Program-made: the position numbers and the translations under genes | Shown: positions 7,622 to 14,034 of the stretch, one piece after another | How the letters are laid out: every line of letters begins with the position of its first letter | Numbering within the stretch: the first letter of the stretch is position 1 | Source of the DNA: Deltaproteobacteria bacterium | GTDB taxonomy: Bacteria; Desulfobacterota; Binatia; UBA9968 | Length of the DNA: 20,449 bases | Direction of reading: 5' to 3' | Assembly (NCBI GenBank): GCA_016183145.1 | Contig: JACPFE010000006.1 | Location: forward strand, 1 to 20,449 | The notes under the pieces: model-generated | The model's input: the letters and a program-made list of their open reading frames with translations, nothing else | What the model was told of the DNA's origin: nothing | Databases searched by the model: none

Positions 7622-7664
7622 TGGCTGCGCTTTGCGCCCTGCGCTTCGCGCTCTGCTTTCTTCT

Positions 7665-8468
7665 TCATACTCCCTCCTGATCGACGAGTTTGAGCACGGT
7701 CTGTAACAACCTTTTCTTGAACCGGATGAAAGCAAGATCGTCGAGGTCCCGCTCCGTCGCTTCGAGCGGATTATCGACGACCTCTAGAATATGCGCCGGC
7801 CGGGAAGAGAAAATAACGACGCGGTCCCCCATGTAGGCCGCCTCTTCCACGTCGTGCGTGACCAGCATGGTCGTCTGCCCCAGCCGGGCGCAGATATCCA
7901 CCGTGTCCTGGCGCAGTTGGCGCGCCGTCAACTGGTCGAGCTTGCTGAACGGCTCGTCCATGAGAAGAATCTCCGGCTCGATGGCCAGGCCGCGGGCCAG
8001 CCCGACCCGCTGCCGCATGCCGCCCGAGAGATAGAGCGGGTATTGCTTGCGAAAGCTGAGCAGGCCGACAAGCGACAAATACTTTTCCAGGCGCCCCTGC
8101 CAGCTCTCGCGCGGAATCTTCATTCCTTTGAACGCGAAGACGAGATTGTCCTCCACCCGCTTCCAATTCAGCAGACGAGGGTCCTGGAAGACGTAGCCGA
8201 GCTTCGGGCTACGCGCCGGGAGATCCGGGATGTGGGATGTAGGATGCAGGGTTGAACCCGGAACCCGAAACTCAATTTCGCCTTGGTCCAACTTCTCCAG
8301 GCCGGCGATCGCGTTTAACAGCGTGGACTTGCCGCAGCCCGACGGCCCCAGCAGGCAGGTAATGCCGTGCTCCTTGGCGTCGAATGAGACGCCGTCGAGC
8401 ACGAGCATCTCGGAGCCGTCCTCGCGCGGAAAAAACTTCACGGCACGATCAACGCGTACGTACGCCAT
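7665..8468 (-). CDS. NitT/TauT-type ABC importer ATPase, with a repeat-encoded insertion
   Basis: 267 residues with every nucleotide-binding motif: Walker A GPSGCGKST (41-49), Q-loop glutamine (Q95 in GYVFQDPRLL), signature LSGGMRQRV (147-155), Walker B ILLMDEP (167-173) and H-loop VTHDVEEA (H205). It would power uptake with the permease at 8536-9438 and the broken binding protein that follows with a 4-bp overlap. Between the strand after Walker A ('GEIEF') and the Q-loop there is an insertion, about residues 67-86 (RVPGSTLHPTSHIPDLPARS). It is longer than the usual loop here, and its DNA is a heptanucleotide tandem repeat (8227-8275). The insertion keeps frame and lies on the lobe surface, so activity may survive. 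Likely SsuB/TauB-like; the substrate is unknown. Confidence 0.93.
   Translation of the reverse strand: MAYVRVDRAVKFFPREDGSEMLVLDGVSFDAKEHGITCLLGPSGCGKSTLLNAIAGLEKLDQGEIEFRVPGSTLHPTSHIPDLPARSPKLGYVFQDPRLLNWKRVEDNLVFAFKGMKIPRESWQGRLEKYLSLVGLLSFRKQYPLYLSGGMRQRVGLARGLAIEPEILLMDEPFSKLDQLTARQLRQDTVDICARLGQTTMLVTHDVEEAAYMGDRVVIFSSRPAHILEVVDNPLEATERDLDDLAFIRFKKRLLQTVLKLVDQEGV
8227..8275 (+). repeat. Heptanucleotide tandem repeat inside the ABC ATPase gene
   Basis: Successive 7-mers read GGGATGT, GGGATGT, AGGATGC, AGGGTTG, AACCCGG, AACCCGA, AACTCAA. The first units are near-identical and the later ones degenerate. Six units (42 bp) equal 14 codons, which explains how the frame is kept. Confidence 0.6.
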
Positions 8469-8535
8469 CTTTCACTCGTCCGCCTGTTCCCATTCTTGCG
8501 TTCTTGATTCAATCCAAAATTTAAAATCGCTTGGT

Positions 8536-9438
8536 CTATCTTCTCCAGGCCTCGACTCTGGGACGCCACCGGGTGACGGAGCGCTCCAGCCAGCCGATCA
8601 GGCCGAATTCGATCACGATCATGACGACCAGAAATGTGATGGTCCAGGCGAGCACGGCCTTCATCGAAAAGACATTGAAGCCGCGCACCACCTGGTAACC
8701 GACGCCGTTGCTGAAGCCGAACATCTCCACCACCACCACCACTTTCCAGGCGAGCCCCAGGCCGTAGCGGATCGCCGCGAGGATGTGGGAGATAAGCTGG
8801 GGGAGAATCACGTCCACCACCTTCGACCAAGCGCTCGCGTGAAAGACCTTGCTCATGTCGATCAGGTCCTTGTCGATCGACTTGGTTCCCTGCCAGATGC
8901 TGATCGCCAACATCGGCGCGATCGTCACGGCCACGGCGGCGTAGGCGCTGGTTTCGTTCAGACCGAAAAACATGATCGCGAGCACGGCCCAGATAAGCCC
9001 CGGCATCGTGAGTCCCAGAATAACCGGCGGCTCGAAGAAGCTCTCCAGGCTTCTGAGCGTCCCCATGAAGATTCCCAGCGGAATACTGACGATCATGGCC
9101 AAGCCGAAGCCGACCAGGACTCGCCGCAGTGTGGCGCCCATCTCGGTGAAAAAATTCCCCGACGTAACGATCACGCCGACCTCGGCAAAGGTATCCCACG
9201 GCTTCGGCACGAGCGACGGAGGAAAAAACAGGCTCAACAGCCACCAGATAGAAACCAGCGCGATAACCGACGCCACCCTGAGACCCACGTCTCTCAACGT
9301 CTGCCTCTTGGCGGCAGACCGCGCGCGGCGAAACGAAACCTCCGTGGAGAGCGAAGCGCTGCCGGCCCCGGTTGGGACGGCTATCGCTTGATCCTGCCGC
9401 GCAGGTTCGGCGGGCGTGATGCTATCGAGGGATGACAT
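8536..9438 (-). CDS. NitT/TauT-type ABC importer permease
   Basis: 300 residues. A polar ~50-residue N-terminal tail is followed by hydrophobic segments (first at about 54-72, VASVIALVSIWWLLSLFFP). The cytoplasmic coupling loop of the BPD_transp_1 domain lies around residues 200-224, 'HASAWSKVVDVILPQLISH', a recognisable though degenerate EAA loop. Length and layout match SsuC/TauC/NrtB permeases, which work as homodimers in the inner membrane. GGAGAGA seven bases before the ATG supports the start. Gene order is permease, ATPase, binding protein on the minus strand. The permease itself looks intact, but the system's binding protein is frameshifted. Confidence 0.92.
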   Translation of the reverse strand: MSSLDSITPAEPARQDQAIAVPTGAGSASLSTEVSFRRARSAAKRQTLRDVGLRVASVIALVSIWWLLSLFFPPSLVPKPWDTFAEVGVIVTSGNFFTEMGATLRRVLVGFGLAMIVSIPLGIFMGTLRSLESFFEPPVILGLTMPGLIWAVLAIMFFGLNETSAYAAVAVTIAPMLAISIWQGTKSIDKDLIDMSKVFHASAWSKVVDVILPQLISHILAAIRYGLGLAWKVVVVVEMFGFSNGVGYQVVRGFNVFSMKAVLAWTITFLVVMIVIEFGLIGWLERSVTRWRPRVEAWRR

Positions 9439-9534
9439 GAGAGTTTCTCTCCGTAGGTTTTACCCCTATTGCGGCGCCCATCTTATGACGCCGCTCCGCC
9501 TCGGTCAACCAGAAGAGATTTCTCTCTTCTTTCG

Positions 9535-9717
9535 CTATCCAGCCTGCTCGACCGAAGCAGCCCTTCCGACGATCGCTTCTTTCACCGCCTGTTTGTCGAT
9601 CTTGTCTCCGCGCAGCGGCAGATCGGAGGCCAGTTCAAGCCGCTCCGGCCATTTGTACGGTGCGAGCTTTTTCTCCTTAAGGAAAGCGACCATCTCATCG
9701 AAAGAGAGCGAGCCACG
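9535..9717 (-). pseudogene. AMP-dependent acyl-CoA synthetase, C-terminal remnant
   Basis: About 60 codons ending in TAG (9535-9537). They encode GSLSFDEMVAFLKEKKLAPY, then KWPERLEL, DLPLRGDKIDKQAVKEAI. This is the C-terminal AMP-binding_C subdomain of ANL-superfamily ligases; the final PLRGDKIDK corresponds to the conserved G-K-I-x-K region with the adenylation lysine. The adenylate-binding N-terminal domain is missing. Resemblance stops at a REP-like palindrome (9718-9742), beyond which lies a different truncated gene on the other strand. The frame can be read further upstream, but only into repeat DNA. It is a deletion or rearrangement relic. Confidence 0.7.
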
Positions 9718-9742
9718 GGAAAAGGGGGTCACCCATTTTTCC
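9718..9742. repeat. REP-like imperfect palindrome at a gene junction
   Basis: GGAAAA...TTTTCC arms enclose GGGGGTCACCC, giving an imperfect 25-bp palindrome. It shares AAAAGGGGGTC exactly with the repeat at 1535-1545 and the TGACCCC core (reverse strand) with 219-236. It sits between the ends of two truncated genes. Confidence 0.5.
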
Positions 9743-9747
9743 GGAAG

Positions 9748-9948
9748 GAGCACGTCAGGGTTATTAACGAATCCGGTGAGGACTACCTCTATCCCGCAGA
9801 TTATTTTGTTCCGCTAACGCTTCCTCTTGAGGTGGAGCGGGCCCTTTCGGCTGCTGATTGTCAGTCAAGCGGACTACCTCTTAGCCACGATCTAATTGAG
9901 GCGTCGTTTAGTTCAATCATGGGATTTTCACGCTACCACCCCTTTTGA
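9748..9948 (+). pseudogene. 3' remnant of a small conserved hypothetical protein
   Basis: In the plus frame this reads VRVINESGEDYLYPADYFVP, then LTLPLEVERAL. I recognise this as the end of a widespread ~80-residue protein of unknown function ('V.DESGEDYLYP..YFV.I.LP..V..AL'). The N-terminal half is absent: upstream, the frame runs into the REP-like palindrome and the antisense of the ligase remnant. After 'ERALS' the frame continues ~30 codons to TGA at 9946-9948 without resembling the family, so its stop was probably lost. There is no usable start codon. Confidence 0.45.
9897..9918 (+). repeat. Left copy of a 22-bp direct repeat
   Basis: TGAGGCGTCG, three variable bases, then AGTTCAATC. 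It matches 10224-10245 at 20 of 22 positions. The two copies bracket the candidate structured RNA. Confidence 0.5.
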
Positions 9949-10040
9949 TTTCTTCTCCGCCATGTACTTCCTCATAGCAAGGCGCCTCTTATTTCGTTTG
10001 CGCTTCTGCCAATTTTTTCGTGCGTCCGCCTATTCTCCTT

Positions 10041-10200
10041 GTGCGCCGGGATGAACCGGCGGGTTGTTTGCGGATGGGAGTTCCACACGGGTAAAGGTTA
10101 GCCACCCACGCCGGACTTGAGTCATGCGTGGCTGTCCGCAACTTCAGCCACGAAGCGTTGATAAAGGAACGTGCAGGCATGGTAACGAGCCGAGTTAAAC
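10041..10200 (+). ncRNA. Candidate structured RNA (possibly IscB-associated omega/HEARO-like)
   Basis: No coding signal is seen in 9949-10404, but nested helices are visible. CGCCGG/CCGGCG (10044-10049 with 10056-10061, loop GATGAA). TTGCGGA/TCCGCAA (10068-10074 with 10135-10141). Inside it CCACGC/GCGTGG (10106-10111 with 10126-10131), capped by GACT/AGTC. Then CGTT/AACG (10156-10159 with 10168-10171). AGCCAC at 10146-10151 can pair with GTGGCT at 10128-10133, suggesting a pseudoknot or switch. An intrinsic terminator follows in the same direction (10217-10267). The core (GGTAAAGG...AGCCAC...CAGCCACGAAG...GGAAC) reminds me of the RNA that accompanies iscB HNH-nuclease genes. That is memory, not a search, and no iscB reading frame is present. 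The ends are approximate; sequence 5' of 10041 may belong to it. Confidence 0.4.
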
Positions 10201-10216
10201 TTATCAATCCTGCGAG

Positions 10217-10267
10217 ATTGGCCTGAGGCGTCGCTCAGTTCAATCTCAGGCCGATTTTAGTTTTTTT
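10217..10267 (+). terminator. Rho-independent terminator
   Basis: An 11-bp stem (ATTGGCCTGAG at 10217-10227 with CTCAGGCCGAT at 10245-10255, one T-G pair) with a 17-nt loop, followed by TTTTAG and seven Ts (10261-10267). The loop contains a competing CTGAG/CTCAG hairpin (10223-10238). Its left arm and loop contain the right copy of the 22-bp direct repeat (10224-10245). It would end a plus-strand transcript carrying the candidate structured RNA and insulate the LLM gene. Confidence 0.7.
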
Positions 10268-10404
10268 CCCTCGACGAATCTGGTTCTCCTTCTGCCGTGA
10301 ATAATCGTTTTCGCAATTACCCTCTGTGTGATAAGTTCGGCGCACGACCGAGCTGGGATACGTCGCGAAGATCAAGCCGTAGTTCGACAAGCGCGGGGTG
10401 CATT

Positions 10405-11382
10405 ATGAAAATCGGTCTAAGCCCTCTCCAAGGACAGGCAAGTTTTGCGGAAACCTTGCAAGAATGCGAGCGCGCCGAAGCGGCCGGATTCGATTCGATC
10501 TGGCTGGGCGAGCATCACAACAACCCCGTCTTATATCCGGCTCCCCTAATTGGGCTCGCCGCCGTCGCGAGCCGGACACGTTCTATCGGTCTAGGGACGG
10601 GCGTTCTCTTGCTCCCTCTCTACCACCCCGTGATGGTTGCAGAGGAGGGAGCAATGGTGGACGTGATTTCCGGCGGTCGCTTGATTCTAGGCGTGGGTGC
10701 CGGCTACGCTCCGGAAGAATTTGCCGCTTTCGGATGCTCGCTCAAAGAACGCGGCAGCCGATTGGAGGAGAGCGCGGCGCTTCTGCACCGGCTGTGGACC
10801 GAAGAGGATGTCACCCATCGTGGAAGGTACTATCAGTTGGACAATACAACGGTTGCGCCCCGCCCGGTTCAGCGACCACGACCGCCGATCTGGTTCGGCG
10901 CCTGGGCAGAGCCGGCGATACGCCGCGCGGCGCGCTTGGGAGACGCGTGGTTCGTAGGACCCTCGGCTAATCTCAACGAGATCGAACCCTGCGCCCGCCT
11001 CTACGAAAAAGCGTGCCGGGAGTCGGGCAAGGGCGCGGGGCAGGTTGCCTTATTTCGCTATGTCTTCGTGGCGAGCAACACCCAAGAAGCGATCGACATC
11101 GCGGGAGACCCGTTTATCCAAGCCTTCGAGAGGATGTACTTCCGCTGGCCGCACCCGGTCGTTAAGCGCCCCGCCGGGCATCTCACGATTGCGCGACTCG
11201 CCGAAGACCGGATAATTTTTGGCGACCCAGCGACCTGCGTCGATGAAATCATCCGGTTTCGGAACGAGCTGAGCGCCAACCATCTCGTGTGCCGATTCTC
11301 GGTTCCAGGAATTCCGCGTGAAGCCTGCCAAACCTCTCTCGACCTTTTCACACGCGAAGTCTTGCCGGCGCTGCGACAGTAG
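10405..11382 (+). CDS. LLM-class flavin-dependent oxidoreductase
   Basis: 325 residues from the ATG at 10405 (MKIGLSPLQGQ), chosen because the upstream in-frame extension to 10297 is unlike the family and overlaps no ribosome-binding site. Bacterial-luciferase TIM-barrel motifs: AEAAGFDSIWLGEHHNNP (25-42), the GTGVLLLPLYHPVMVAEE strand-helix and SGGRLILGVGAGYAPEEF (89-106). Members oxidise or hydroxylate organic substrates with FMNH2 or F420; the WLGEHH start is seen in both subgroups, so the cofactor is undecided. The stop is TAG. The gene converges on the UbiD gene across a palindromic element. It may take part in the same aromatic catabolism, but that is inferred only from position. Confidence 0.9.
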   Translation: MKIGLSPLQGQASFAETLQECERAEAAGFDSIWLGEHHNNPVLYPAPLIGLAAVASRTRSIGLGTGVLLLPLYHPVMVAEEGAMVDVISGGRLILGVGAGYAPEEFAAFGCSLKERGSRLEESAALLHRLWTEEDVTHRGRYYQLDNTTVAPRPVQRPRPPIWFGAWAEPAIRRAARLGDAWFVGPSANLNEIEPCARLYEKACRESGKGAGQVALFRYVFVASNTQEAIDIAGDPFIQAFERMYFRWPHPVVKRPAGHLTIARLAEDRIIFGDPATCVDEIIRFRNELSANHLVCRFSVPGIPREACQTSLDLFTREVLPALRQ

Positions 11383-11392
11383 TATGGTTTCC

Positions 11393-11462
11393 GGGCGCAC
11401 ACACAGGTGCGCCCCTACAGGCGCCTCCTTATGATTGTAGGGGCCGACCTGTGTGTGGGCCC
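11393..11462. repeat. 70-bp palindromic element between convergent genes
   Basis: Arms 11393-11419 and 11436-11462 are inverted copies (24 of 27 positions) around a 16-nt loop. Each arm contains CACACACAGGT and CCCCTACA. The element fills the 86-bp gap between the LLM gene and UbiD and could act as a bidirectional terminator. It shares GCGCCCCTAC with the palindrome at 7533-7556, implying a dispersed repeat family. Confidence 0.65.
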
Positions 11463-11468
11463 TGTCCG

Positions 11469-12848
11469 CTATCGCCAGCCGGGAAAGTAGTCTTCGAGCT
11501 TGATGTCGTCCGATCCCGGGACTTTGATCTCTTCCGGATAGTTCGATTTGCGGGTGGCATCAATGCCCATTTTGGTGACGAGATGAGATCCGCCCGCCGG
11601 ATCATAGGATGCGGGATCCAGCGGCGAACCTTTCGCGTAAGTCACCATGAAAGTGTCTGTGTCGGCGCGTACGCGCGTGGCGATGGCGTGCAACACCTCC
11701 TCATCGTTGAGGATGTTAACGTCCTGGTCAACAACGACAACGTATTTGAGAAACGGGTCCGCGGCGAAAGCCGCCATAGCGGCATTCTTGGGCTCGCCTT
11801 CGATGATCTTCTCGATCGAAAGATAGCATATGAAACGACACCTGCCCGAAGCAGGCACGTGGACCGCCCGCACTTTGGGCGATGCCAACTTGACGGTTTT
11901 CATGATGGTTGTGGAACGAACGATGCCAGAGAGTAGAAGGTTGTCGGCGTGACCGACGAAACTCGATTGGTACAGCGCGTTTCGGCGCATGGTGATCGCT
12001 TTAACTTGAACGATCGGATTCTTGCGCCGCGGTCCGTAAGTTCCCGGATATTCGCCGAACGGGGCTTCGTCCTTACGCTGCTTGGGAAGGATTTCGCACT
12101 CGAGTACGATCTCGGCATCGGCCGGCACTTCCAGATCGATATTCCGGCACGGCACCAGCCGCACGGGCTCGCCCATGATTCCGCCCGCGACGGAAAACTC
12201 GTCCGTTTCCAAAGACGTAAAGGAAAGGCAGCCGACGTAAAACGCCGGATGATGGCCGATCGCCACAGCCATCGGCGTCGGTCGATTTTGCCTCTCGTAC
12301 ATTTGCCAAATATAGTGGCCGTGAGCGGTTTCGGAGAGCTGAACGCCGAAACTATCCGGGGAATGAACCATGAGCCGGTAAATGCCCGCGTTACGCACGC
12401 CGGAGTCGGGGTCGCGCATGATGCCGAACCCGGCGGTGATATACCGGCCCGCATCTTTCTCATGATAAGTCAGAATTGGCAGCCGGGTTACGTCTACATC
12501 GTTGCCGGCAAGCACTACCTCTTGCACAGGCGCTTCTTTGACGATGAGAGGAGGCTTGGGAGAATCCTCCCGGGCCGAATACTCGCGGATGAATTGCGGC
12601 AGCGTTCCGTCTTTGAGGCCGATTGCTCGAAACAGCCGCCCGGCGTCCGCATGAACATTGGTTACGACCGGTAAAGCCGAGCCTTTAACCTTTTCGAAGA
12701 TGACGATTGGAAACTTTCGTTCCTTTTCCAGCCTGGCAAGCACGCCCGTCACTTCGAAATGCGGATCGACTTCCCGCGTCACGCGAAGCACTTGATCGGG
12801 CTCTTCGGTCTCAACTTCCCTTAAAAATTCTCTTAGGTTCTTAGCCAT
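11469..12848 (-). CDS. UbiD-family prenylated-FMN-dependent decarboxylase
   Basis: 459 residues, a typical UbiD/Fdc length. It shows NAGIYRLM (153-160; the conserved prFMN/substrate arginine is R158), the acidic catalytic stretch EAPFGEYPG (E261, E266), LPILTYHEKDAGRYIT (123-138), and VDQDVNILNDEEVL (373-386), the C-terminal metal/dimer region seen across the family. UbiD enzymes reversibly decarboxylate aromatic, heteroaromatic or alpha,beta-unsaturated acids using prFMN made by UbiX; no ubiX is in the window. AAGGA lies five bases before the ATG. It is the last gene of the minus-strand run, 34 bp after the ABC binding protein. The ligand is not predictable; I infer it acts on the imported or hydroxylated substrate of the neighbouring genes. 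Confidence 0.93.
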   Translation of the reverse strand: MAKNLREFLREVETEEPDQVLRVTREVDPHFEVTGVLARLEKERKFPIVIFEKVKGSALPVVTNVHADAGRLFRAIGLKDGTLPQFIREYSAREDSPKPPLIVKEAPVQEVVLAGNDVDVTRLPILTYHEKDAGRYITAGFGIMRDPDSGVRNAGIYRLMVHSPDSFGVQLSETAHGHYIWQMYERQNRPTPMAVAIGHHPAFYVGCLSFTSLETDEFSVAGGIMGEPVRLVPCRNIDLEVPADAEIVLECEILPKQRKDEAPFGEYPGTYGPRRKNPIVQVKAITMRRNALYQSSFVGHADNLLLSGIVRSTTIMKTVKLASPKVRAVHVPASGRCRFICYLSIEKIIEGEPKNAAMAAFAADPFLKYVVVVDQDVNILNDEEVLHAIATRVRADTDTFMVTYAKGSPLDPASYDPAGGSHLVTKMGIDATRKSNYPEEIKVPGSDDIKLEDYFPGWR

Positions 12849-12882
12849 AAAATCCTTTTAAGGCCTACCGAGCGGCCCGTGG

Positions 12883-13878
12883 TCATTTCAAAAAACTCAG
12901 ATCCAAGGCGTTTTCGATGCTAATCTTCTGCTGCATTCCGTTGCGGGCGAACCACTGGGCTTGATCTGCCAGGTTTTCCACGAGCGGCCTGCCGTTCGGA
13001 TCTTGATAGGGCGGAATGGCCGTCTGGATCACCTTGGCCGGCACCTTTGTGTACTTCTCCAGAATGCCTGCGATTTCGGAGTCCTTGGTGCCGTTCCTAT
13101 TGAACAGCTCGGCTGCCTTGAGATAGGCATTCATCCAGCGCTGGGCGACTGGCTTGCGCTCTTTGATAAACTTTCCGGAATAGATGATGACGCCCACCTG
13201 GACCGGACCCAAACCTTTGACCTGATCCGGCGTGCGAAAACGGACAGCGACCCCGCGCTCGGCGAAGCGCGCCGGCCACGGCTCGACTGCGTAGGCGGCG
13301 TCGATCGCCTTGGTCTCGAAGGCGGTAACCTGGTTGGGAGCACCGAGAAAGGTGAGATCCACATCGTTGATCGTAAGCCCGACTTCTTCCGCCATCTTGC
13401 CCACTAGGTAGTGCTGGATGTTACCTTTCGCCAGTATGGCGATTTTTTTTCCTTTGAGGTCCTTGAAAGTTTTGACTTGCCCCGAGTCAACCAGGTCTTT
13501 GCGCACTGTAAGAAGCGAAAAGCCAAAATCTGCTCGAGCTTGGCCCTTGTCGGCAACGATGCGAAAAGGCGCTTGCTGAGCCACGGCGTTAAAGAGGCCG
13601 GCGCTGGCTGAGCCGACCGAAACTTCCAGCTCACCCGCGACGAGAGCGGGAACTTGCTTGGCCGCCGACGCGAAGTTGGTGATGTCGGTGAACACACCCT
13701 GTTCCTTGAAGAGTCCTTTCTCGATGGCGATATAAACGGCGGCGTTGGAGATGGCAGCCAGATCTCCAAGCTTCACCGTTTCCAACTGCGCGCTGACCAT
13801 CGAGGGCAACACAATGCCAAGCGCGACAATCAGGATGCGACACGGTGATTTTACCTGCTTTACCATTTTGCTTGCCAT
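12883..13878 (-). CDS. ABC importer substrate-binding protein (NMT1/SsuA-like)
   Basis: 331 residues. A Sec signal peptide ends VSA|QL at residue 30. The mature protein follows the NMT1/THI5-SsuA pattern: AVYIAIEKGLFKEQGV, AAKQVPALVAGELEVSVGSAS, then FKDLKGKKIAILAKGN, the NDVDLTFLG segment and AIDAAYAVEPWPARF. It binds a small ligand in the periplasm and delivers it to the permease at 14035-14787. The ATG at 13878 has AGGAGGGG five bases upstream. The gene is intact, unlike the paralogue at 6572-7668. The 156-bp gap to the permease holds short tandem repeats (around 14010-14033). Ligands of this family include taurine, sulfonates, nitrate, pyrimidines and aromatic acids such as phthalate; the operon favours an aromatic or heteroaromatic carboxylate. 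Confidence 0.92.
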   Translation of the reverse strand: MASKMVKQVKSPCRILIVALGIVLPSMVSAQLETVKLGDLAAISNAAVYIAIEKGLFKEQGVFTDITNFASAAKQVPALVAGELEVSVGSASAGLFNAVAQQAPFRIVADKGQARADFGFSLLTVRKDLVDSGQVKTFKDLKGKKIAILAKGNIQHYLVGKMAEEVGLTINDVDLTFLGAPNQVTAFETKAIDAAYAVEPWPARFAERGVAVRFRTPDQVKGLGPVQVGVIIYSGKFIKERKPVAQRWMNAYLKAAELFNRNGTKDSEIAGILEKYTKVPAKVIQTAIPPYQDPNGRPLVENLADQAQWFARNGMQQKISIENALDLSFLK

Positions 13879-14009
13879 ATTTCCCCTCCTAAATAGTTGA
13901 TATTTTTTCGGGCCGGAAACCAGACTTTAGCCGCATTTACCACGGTGACTCCCGGTGTGTCAATGCGAGGCAAAGGCTGTCCGTCAAAGGATCGCCGCGT
14001 CGCCTAGAA

Positions 14010-14033
14010 CACGAGTCACGAGCACGATCACGA
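14010..14033 (+). repeat. Heptanucleotide-like tandem repeat (CACGAGT type)
   Basis: CACGAGT, CACGAGC, then ACGATCACGA, directly after the permease stop codon (14035-14037, minus strand). On the minus strand it reads as a run of CGTGAT/CGTGCT/CGTGAC units. Confidence 0.45.
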
Positions 14034-14034
14034 A

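Larger units (their letters stand above)
6572..7668 (-). pseudogene. NitT/TauT-type ABC substrate-binding protein, one-base frameshift near the 3' end
   Basis: The first frame runs from the ATG at 7668 (AGGAGGGA just upstream) for 310 codons and ends at a TAG at 6736-6738. It has a hydrophobic signal anchor (about residues 44-66, ALLTITAVIACAIGALIAP), then the SsuA/NMT1-like pattern KKNGFVMKPRWAGVPEIQR, KDAPYNSVEELKGKPVAL and EKGEVEAALLWEAHV. The family C-terminus continues in another frame (KPEELAAAWPRTK, then TWLREGVEMGMFEK) to 6572. Restoring one base in the run read as AAAAACCC near 6745-6752 joins the parts. The N-terminus before the signal anchor is unusually long and is encoded by repeats (7533-7650). 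The gene overlaps the ATPase stop by four bases. It would supply the receptor of the importer encoded at 7665-9438. Mutation or assembly error are both possible. Confidence 0.82.

Noticed and set aside
8230..9435. 401-codon plus-strand reading frame
   Set aside because: It is antisense to the ABC permease and part of the ATPase, is rich in His/Asp/Arg with no family resemblance, and has no ribosome-binding site; a GC-driven shadow longer than the real gene.
9989..10207. 72-codon minus-strand gene in the structured-RNA region
   Set aside because: No ribosome-binding site or family resemblance, and the helices and terminator are oriented to the plus strand.
11949..12674. 241-codon plus-strand frame
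   Set aside because: Antisense to UbiD, which has clear catalytic motifs in the other strand.
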